A stretch of DNA of 64,000 nucleotides, from assembly GCA_003260075.1 (NCBI GenBank), contig QLIY01000863.1, positions 1 through 64,000 on the forward strand, in the 5' to 3' direction. The notes beneath the pieces were generated by a model. That model did not search any database. It was not told the origin of the DNA and saw nothing but the letters and a program-made list of their open reading frames with translations. This document shows, piece by piece, positions 61,014 through 64,000 of the stretch (its first letter is position 1; each line of letters begins with the position of its first letter). This DNA is from Phallusia mammillata. Lineage: Eukaryota; Chordata; Ascidiacea; Phlebobranchia; Ascidiidae. Position numbers and translations under genes: made by a program.

Positions 61014-63764
61014 TTACTGCATGGACCTCAGACGAACATTCTGGTTATTTGTAGAGACGGACGTTGAAGCCACCGGCCCACTTGAATGACTTTCGATACC
61101 TCTTCGTGATCGAAGTTTTTCGTAGATTTTATCAATGAAATCGGAATAAAGAATGGGATTTAGGGCGCTGTTAATAGGAAGAAGAACAATCGCAGCTACA
61201 GCGTATGATATGCTGTTGATCTTTACTCCACTAAAGTTGACAAAAACCATGATTGAAAGTGGAATCCAGCAGCAAAAATCAGTGATGATCAAGCGAATAA
61301 TCTTGCGTTCAAGAGCTACAAAAATATGATATCGTTAAATACGTTCAGTCGGTTAGTTTCGAATTTAATACCTAATGATTTCTTTCCAACGCCGTGGGAC
61401 TTGTTGACAGATCTTCGAGCTTTCATTATTATTGCAATGTATGTAGAAGCCACGAATACGAAGACAAGAAAGTTAATGATGGAAATTGTAAGGGAAAATC
61501 TCCACGACCCATCTTTTTCAGTTACAAACAGGTTTGGTATACACACACTGTTCACACTGTAGTATCTAAAGATTGCAACACATGATGGTGTTTACATCCA
61601 AGCAGGTCTAGGCTACAGAAATGGAAATTAGGTGACAATCCACGACTTAATTACAGCAACTTACCCAAACTGGCTTGAAATTTTCAAAAGCTTGGAACCA
61701 TCAGAATGTGACGCAAAAAAGTCGTTTAACTGATTCCATGATGACATTGATTGTACTTGTTGTATCAATGTGTCTGGTTGGACGGCCAGCTGCTTCGAAT
61801 AGGTCAAGAGTTTTAGGGTAAAGTTCTTAGCAGAAGTAAAGTTAACGACAACATTGCTAAAGTATGGACTGCTTTCAATCATTGCCCGTTCCACAAAACT
61901 GCTTTGATAATAAGTCGATAGCGGAACAAGTGCTAATGTAATGGAAATTGCCCATGTGACAGCAATCATCAGAAGAACAACGCGAAAACTTGGTTTGGTT
62001 AAGGATGCAATCGGCTGAAAAAAGTAAACCATTTATTACAAGGGTGTGAGTGTTAATACACCACTTACATTATAAACTGCAAATAGACGGCTTCCTGTTA
62101 AAAGCAACATCGTCAACACTGACGTTTCGCTTGAGAGCACAACCAGCACTCCCATGGCAACACAAGATTGACTGGTGAGCCATGATAGAGATTGTGAGCA
62201 ATAACTTCCACTATAAACTGCTCCCGCTATTCCCAACATAAACAGGTAAATGGACATAAGAAAATCAGCAACCGCTAGATTTAACACCAGCATGTGATTT
62301 GTCCTCAGCGGCGCTCCTTGGGATTTGGAAAAGATTTTTTTGAGAGCTTTCGATTCTCCAACAATGACAATCTTAATTTAAACATATCGTCACCATGTTG
62401 CATGGTGAACTGTTGCATGTTGCATGGTGAACTTACTGAATTTCCAAAGAAAGCCAATAAAGCCATGATCCATACAATAGCACGAAGAAAGGGATCGGCT
62501 ATCAATTCATATCGCGAAGATAAAATTGTTGCAGAGGTTTTAAACTTGTCAGAACATTCGTCGCTCCAATCGCTGCAATCCCCGCGACCGTCAAGTATCT
62601 TGTGTGAAAATTCAATTACACGAGCAAACGTAAATTTTGTGAGAAAATGAATGAAAATGAATTAAGTTACCCGGCTTTTATGAACAAAAAACGGTTTTCC
62701 GTTTTCACAGTAAAATCGTCCATCCACACTAGAACAGTTCATTTCATCTTCGCCTTTGTCGCAGTTAATGTTAAAATCGCAAACCACTTGTTTCGATACA
62801 GAAACCTGAAGATAGTTTTCAAACGTTGCTGTATTGTTTTACAACTTGCATGTGTTTTTTTACCTTGCGTCCATTCAATGATGCGCAGTAAAATCTGTCT
62901 GCATTTTGACATTGTGTTTTGCTCTCATCCGATCCATTATCGCAATCTTTGTAACCATCGCACACTTTTGTCTTCGGAATATTCACCAAGTTGCCACTTT
63001 GGCACACAAACCTTTGTGGTCAAAAGATTACAAAACTACGTTTTAAACATTTCAAGCATGTTTTAAACTAGTCGTTTGTGAAATTAAGCTTCACTGACTT
63101 GTTTCTAGAAATTAACAAAACATAAAAAAATGCTTGTTACTTACCTATTAGGACAATCCTTTTCGTCACTGTTGTCAAACGTACAAGTAAGGATTCCATC
63201 GCATTTCATAGTATTGTCCGCAATTAATTCTCCCACGAAAGATGATCCCGGAAACTGAAAGACGTGTATGGATTTCTTTTTGCCCAGAATTTAGCAGATT
63301 AAATACAAGGGCTATATTCTGATTGTGGCCGTTTGTTCACAAACGATTTTATAAAGAAACTTTTCATAAAATTTGTAAAAATTAAATGAAAAACTCTATA
63401 GAATTCAATAGCTTTGTCTTAAGAAGGTTATTGAGTTTAGGCCTACTCCACAATTTAGTACAATTACAAATATTTTGTTGTTAGTTAAAGGTTGCAATAA
63501 CACGTATTTACTTTAACTTTACACAAAAAGGTATATTGTGGTATTGAAACTCCGTGTGCAGCACGCTGGGTGCAGTTAAATTTTCCAGTGACGTTCGGAC
63601 ATTTTGCTTCACACTCATCTTCTGGAAAACCTGGTGGATAGCTCCATTGGCCGATTAGAAGCGATCCTGGTTCGACCACTTTGCAATCCTCCACGCTGTC
63701 GCATAGCACTCCACTTCGTACTCCTTTGTTTGGATTGTGTATGCTGCATTTGGTAGCAGTACAT
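61014..63764 (-). CDS. LDLa-repeat GPCR of LGR/relaxin-receptor type, 3' nine exons
   Basis: Exons in transcript order: 63764-63512, 63254-63145, 63011-62864, 62805-62671, 62598-62437, 62371-62069, 62014-61665, 61565-61372, 61315-61014 (stop TAA 61014-61016). All phases agree. At least four cysteine-rich LDL-receptor class A repeats are seen (for example CDGYKDCDNGSDE and LDGRGDCSDWSDEC). They lead directly into membrane segment 1 (FLRAIVWIMALLAFFGNS), NLAVADFLM of segment 2, SETSVLTMLLLTGSR at the end of segment 3, and NPILY of segment 7. The family includes RXFP and GRL101-type receptors, which place leucine-rich repeats between LDLa and membrane part; none is present here. The loop between segments 4 and 5 is about 95 residues, far longer than usual. 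The C-tail is serine-rich. Introns are as short as 56-58 bp. The 5' end lies beyond 64000. The ligand is unknown. Confidence 0.9.
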
Positions 63765-64000
63765 CTGAAACATGTGGAGCAAATAAGTGTAATGTCATAA
63801 CAGACTACAAGAATCAGCCTCTGTAACAGGGTGGTGACCGACAGATCTGTCTTTACTTGTCAAATATAAATTTCTTTTCTTTAGACAGAAACTGATGATG
63901 CCTTAATAAGCGAAATTAATATTTCTTTTTCAAATAAAACTTTACACTGACGCTGATCGTCTGCCGCTCTTTTTGAGTATATTTTGTATGTGGAGCAAAT
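63765..64000. other. Intron of the GPCR gene running off the window
   Basis: The exon at 63512-63764 begins after a TTTCAG acceptor and needs two bases from an upstream exon, so the gene continues to the right. I see no further LDLa exon before the end of the window. Confidence 0.6.

Overview
The window is nuclear DNA of an animal. All the genes I can recognise are split by introns with canonical GT/AG borders, and they include a KAT5/Tip60 histone acetyltransferase, LIM-only CRIP proteins and a leucine-rich-repeat-receptor-type GPCR. The DNA is AT-rich and carries several hAT-type transposon remnants. Unmerged allelic copies differ by roughly 3% where I counted. This suits a highly polymorphic invertebrate, and an ascidian is one possibility, but nothing here fixes the phylum.

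Layout: 1-2958 is transposon-rich. Two CRIP-type LIM genes lie head to tail on the + strand: 2959-6372 (its first exon is outside or unseen) and 12181-13473 (complete, 4 exons, 81 aa). Facing them on the - strand is an 11-exon gene (27715 down to 14577, 567 aa). It joins an RWD domain to a Ygr210/YchF-type GTPase and a C-terminal TGS-like domain. From 27716 to 44660 I can assign no conserved protein; there is one candidate spliced transcript (28735 to about 30001) and a paired CRE/E-box cluster (42774-42814). A complete 11-exon KAT5 gene (434 aa) runs on the - strand from 56540 to 44661. The right end holds the 3' nine exons of a GPCR with LDL-receptor class A repeats joined directly to seven membrane segments (63764 to 61014, - strand, 5' end beyond the window), and a decayed copy of its last exon lies just downstream.

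The most striking large-scale pattern is 27 runs of G, all on the + strand. None is shorter than 10, 17 are exactly 10, and four are 41-80 long. Most short runs sit between two near-identical copies of the flanking DNA, whereas the long ones do not. This is best explained as scaffold gaps written as G in place of N, with overlapping haplotype contigs left unmerged on both sides. I treat it as an assembly artefact that still carries allelic information, such as an apparently heterozygous hAT insertion near 59541. The best candidate for a little-described biological system is the RWD-GTPase fusion. It resembles, in one chain, the separate DRG GTPase and RWD-protein (DFRP) partnership of translation control. 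All exon models were made by eye from splice sites, reading phase and protein similarity.
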